From an uncultured Bacteroidota bacterium (GTDB lineage Bacteria > Bacteroidota > Bacteroidia > Flavobacteriales > Flavobacteriaceae): a stretch of DNA of 6,901 bases. The notes under the pieces are model-generated. The model saw only the letters and a list, made by a program, of their open reading frames with translations, was not told the origin of the DNA and made no database searches. The stretch is taken from NCBI GenBank assembly GCA_903819815.1, contig CAIJFC010000216.1, forward strand, positions 1-6,901. The letters are read 5' to 3'. Position 1 is the first letter of the stretch, and each line of letters begins with the position of its first letter. The position numbers and the translations under genes were made by a program. Positions 5,814 to 6,901 of the stretch are shown piece after piece.

Positions 5814-6038
5814 ATGGACGCTCCTAAAAAAAAACCAAACAAAATTAATTTTGATTTAGCTCAAGAGCCAACTACTGATTATGAAAAAGGGACTGATTTT
5901 TCTATCGATAATGAGGAAGAAATGCATCCAATATTAGTTCAATTATTAGAAAAAGCACTTAAAGAATCGGAACAAGGATTGGGTCGGTCACACGAAGAAG
6001 TATGGGCTGAAATGAAAGCAAAGTATAATTTTAAATAA
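5814..6038 (+). CDS. Probable antitoxin of a type II toxin-antitoxin pair, 74 residues
   Basis: A small charged protein directly ahead of a RelE/ParE-like toxin gene. Residues 1-36 are rich in K, D, E, P and T and look disordered. Residues 37-70 form likely amphipathic helices (MHPILVQLLEKALKESEQG, then SHEEVWAEMKAKY), a layout seen in small Bacteroidota antitoxins, where the helical tail wraps the toxin. No ribbon-helix-helix, helix-turn-helix or Phd fold is evident, so whether it binds its own promoter is open. The ATG at 5814 has a -7 element just upstream. The gene ends 2 bp before the toxin ATG, giving translational coupling. The role comes mainly from gene order, size and the partner; the protein itself matches no family I can name with confidence. 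Confidence 0.75.
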   Translation: MDAPKKKPNKINFDLAQEPTTDYEKGTDFSIDNEEEMHPILVQLLEKALKESEQGLGRSHEEVWAEMKAKYNFK

Positions 6039-6040
6039 GG

Positions 6041-6337
6041 ATGTTCAAAATTTATTGGAAATCCTTAGCCGAAATTACATTTTCACAAGAAATGATTTTT
6101 ATTTTAAGTAAATGGAATCAAAAAGAGGTTGATAAATTTGCCTTTTTAGTCGATGAAAATTTAAGTCGAATTGTACAAAATCCTTTCATCGGACAACCAA
6201 TAAAATCAATTTATAAAGTAGTGATTTCAAAGCAAACAACGTTATATTATAAAGTTATTGAAAGTGATAAAACAATCGAATTACTTGTTTTTTGGAACAA
6301 TCAAAAAAATCCTTCAGACCTAATTAAGCTGCTTTAA
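6041..6337 (+). CDS. RelE/ParE-family toxin, 98 residues
   Basis: Members of this superfamily either cut mRNA in the ribosome (RelE) or inhibit DNA gyrase (ParE), and are held inactive by the antitoxin encoded just before. The protein has the family's pattern: an N-terminal strand KIYWKSLAE, a helical pair (about residues 13-45, with ILSKWNQKEVDKFAFLVDE), then the C-terminal sheet IYKVVISKQTTLYYKV (57-72), IELLVFWNNQKNP (79-91) and a short tail. The VISKQTTLYYKV and FWNNQKNP segments are typical of Bacteroidota ParE-like toxins. The usual catalytic arginines of RelE are not apparent, so the target cannot be assigned. The ATG at 6041 is preceded by AAGG overlapping the antitoxin stop. The next gene starts 9 bp after its stop codon. 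Confidence 0.85.
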   Translation: MFKIYWKSLAEITFSQEMIFILSKWNQKEVDKFAFLVDENLSRIVQNPFIGQPIKSIYKVVISKQTTLYYKVIESDKTIELLVFWNNQKNPSDLIKLL

Positions 6338-6346
6338 AATCTATTT

Positions 6347-6901
6347 ATGCAACTGTCCGTAATCATCCTTAATTATAATGTTCGCTTCTTTTTAGAGCAA
6401 TGCGTTGCCAGTGTTCAAGAGGCGCTTACCAACATTGATAGCGAAATTATTGTTGTCGATAATAATTCCTCAGATGATAGTTGCGAAATGATTAAAATGC
6501 GTTTTCCAAACGTAAAACTCATTATAAATAATTCTAATCTAGGATTTCCAAAAGGCAATAACATTGGTGTGGCTGTTGCCAATGGCGATTACATTTGTAT
6601 ATTGAATCCAGATACTGTAGTTGCATCAGATACCTTTGAAAAAATTCTTGCATTTGCAGAAAAGCAAGAAAATCTTGGAATAGTTGGGTGCAAATTGATA
6701 GACGGCACAGGTAATTTTTTACCAGAAAGTAAGCGGGGTATTCCAACTCCTTTTGTTGCCTTAACCAAAATTTTCGGTCTCTATAAATTATTTCCAAATT
6801 GGAGACTTTTCAATCGATATTATGCACAACATTTGTCTGAAAATGAAACTGGTAAAGTGGCTATTCTAGTGGGTGCTTTTATGATAATGAAGCGTGATTT
6901 G
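6347..6901 (+). CDS. Glycosyltransferase family 2, rhamnosyltransferase-like (C-terminus beyond window edge)
   Basis: A GT-A fold glycosyltransferase that would move a sugar from a nucleotide donor onto a lipid-linked or surface glycan, as in O-antigen, capsule or exopolysaccharide synthesis, at the cytoplasmic face of the membrane. The 185 visible residues show the nucleotide-binding start LSVIILNYN (3-11), EIIVVDNNSSDDS (33-45), NLGFPKGNNIG (64-74) and the metal-binding region LNPDTVV (86-92, in place of a canonical DXD), then LVGAFMIMKR (174-183) near the acceptor site. This pattern fits the WbbL/rhamnosyltransferase-like branch, though the sugar cannot be told. No membrane segment is seen in this part. 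The ATG at 6347 is 9 bp after the toxin stop codon, and no separate promoter is evident, so it is likely on the toxin-antitoxin transcript. Confidence 0.93.
   Translation, partial: MQLSVIILNYNVRFFLEQCVASVQEALTNIDSEIIVVDNNSSDDSCEMIKMRFPNVKLIINNSNLGFPKGNNIGVAVANGDYICILNPDTVVASDTFEKILAFAEKQENLGIVGCKLIDGTGNFLPESKRGIPTPFVALTKIFGLYKLFPNWRLFNRYYAQHLSENETGKVAILVGAFMIMKRDL

Noticed and set aside
6534..6797. Minus-strand open frame of 87 codons
   Set aside because: It is antisense to the conserved part of the glycosyltransferase, and its low-complexity sequence matches nothing.

Overview
The window looks like chromosome from a member of the Flavobacteriia, probably Flavobacterium or a close relative. 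The DNA is AT-rich, most gene starts lack a Shine-Dalgarno sequence, and three genes have clear Bacteroidota-type promoters (-33 TTG and/or -7 TAnnTTTG). Several proteins have the form usual in this group: SecA with a long insertion before its Walker A motif, a small DUF2795 protein beside secA, and a MacB-like orphan ATPase. This placement rests on recognising motifs, not on a database search.

Positions 1-5576 hold six genes, all on the minus strand. In transcription order they are: an ABC-F protein of the Uup type (5576-3714); a short methyltransferase-related protein that has lost its cofactor-binding core (3622-3116); a MacB/LolD-type ABC ATPase (3003-2311); a PduO-type cob(I)alamin adenosyltransferase 10 bp behind it (2300-1731); a 73-residue DUF2795 protein with its own promoter and terminator (1566-1345); and the first 418 codons of secA, which runs off the left edge. 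The ATPase and adenosyltransferase look like a two-gene operon. DUF2795 and secA are neighbours separated by an intrinsic terminator.

Positions 5577-5813 are a divergent intergenic region. It holds the uup promoter, with a 13-bp palindrome between its two elements, a GC-edged element that resembles intergenic repeats of flavobacterial genomes, and the promoter of the rightward genes.

Positions 5814-6901 are on the plus strand: a probable type II toxin-antitoxin pair (74-residue antitoxin, then 98-residue RelE/ParE-like toxin, 2 bp apart), followed 9 bp later by a family 2 glycosyltransferase cut by the right edge. The spacing suggests one transcript for all three.

Most of the window is ordinary housekeeping sequence. 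The points most worth a second look are the eroded methyltransferase-like gene with no ATG codon, the approximately 10-bp-periodic CAAAG array over its start, the repeat-like element at 5669-5742, the AT-rich palindrome cluster at 1672-1704, and the toxin-antitoxin pair fused transcriptionally to a glycosyltransferase gene. I saw no CRISPR array, rRNA or tRNA gene, insertion sequence or clearly new multi-gene system.
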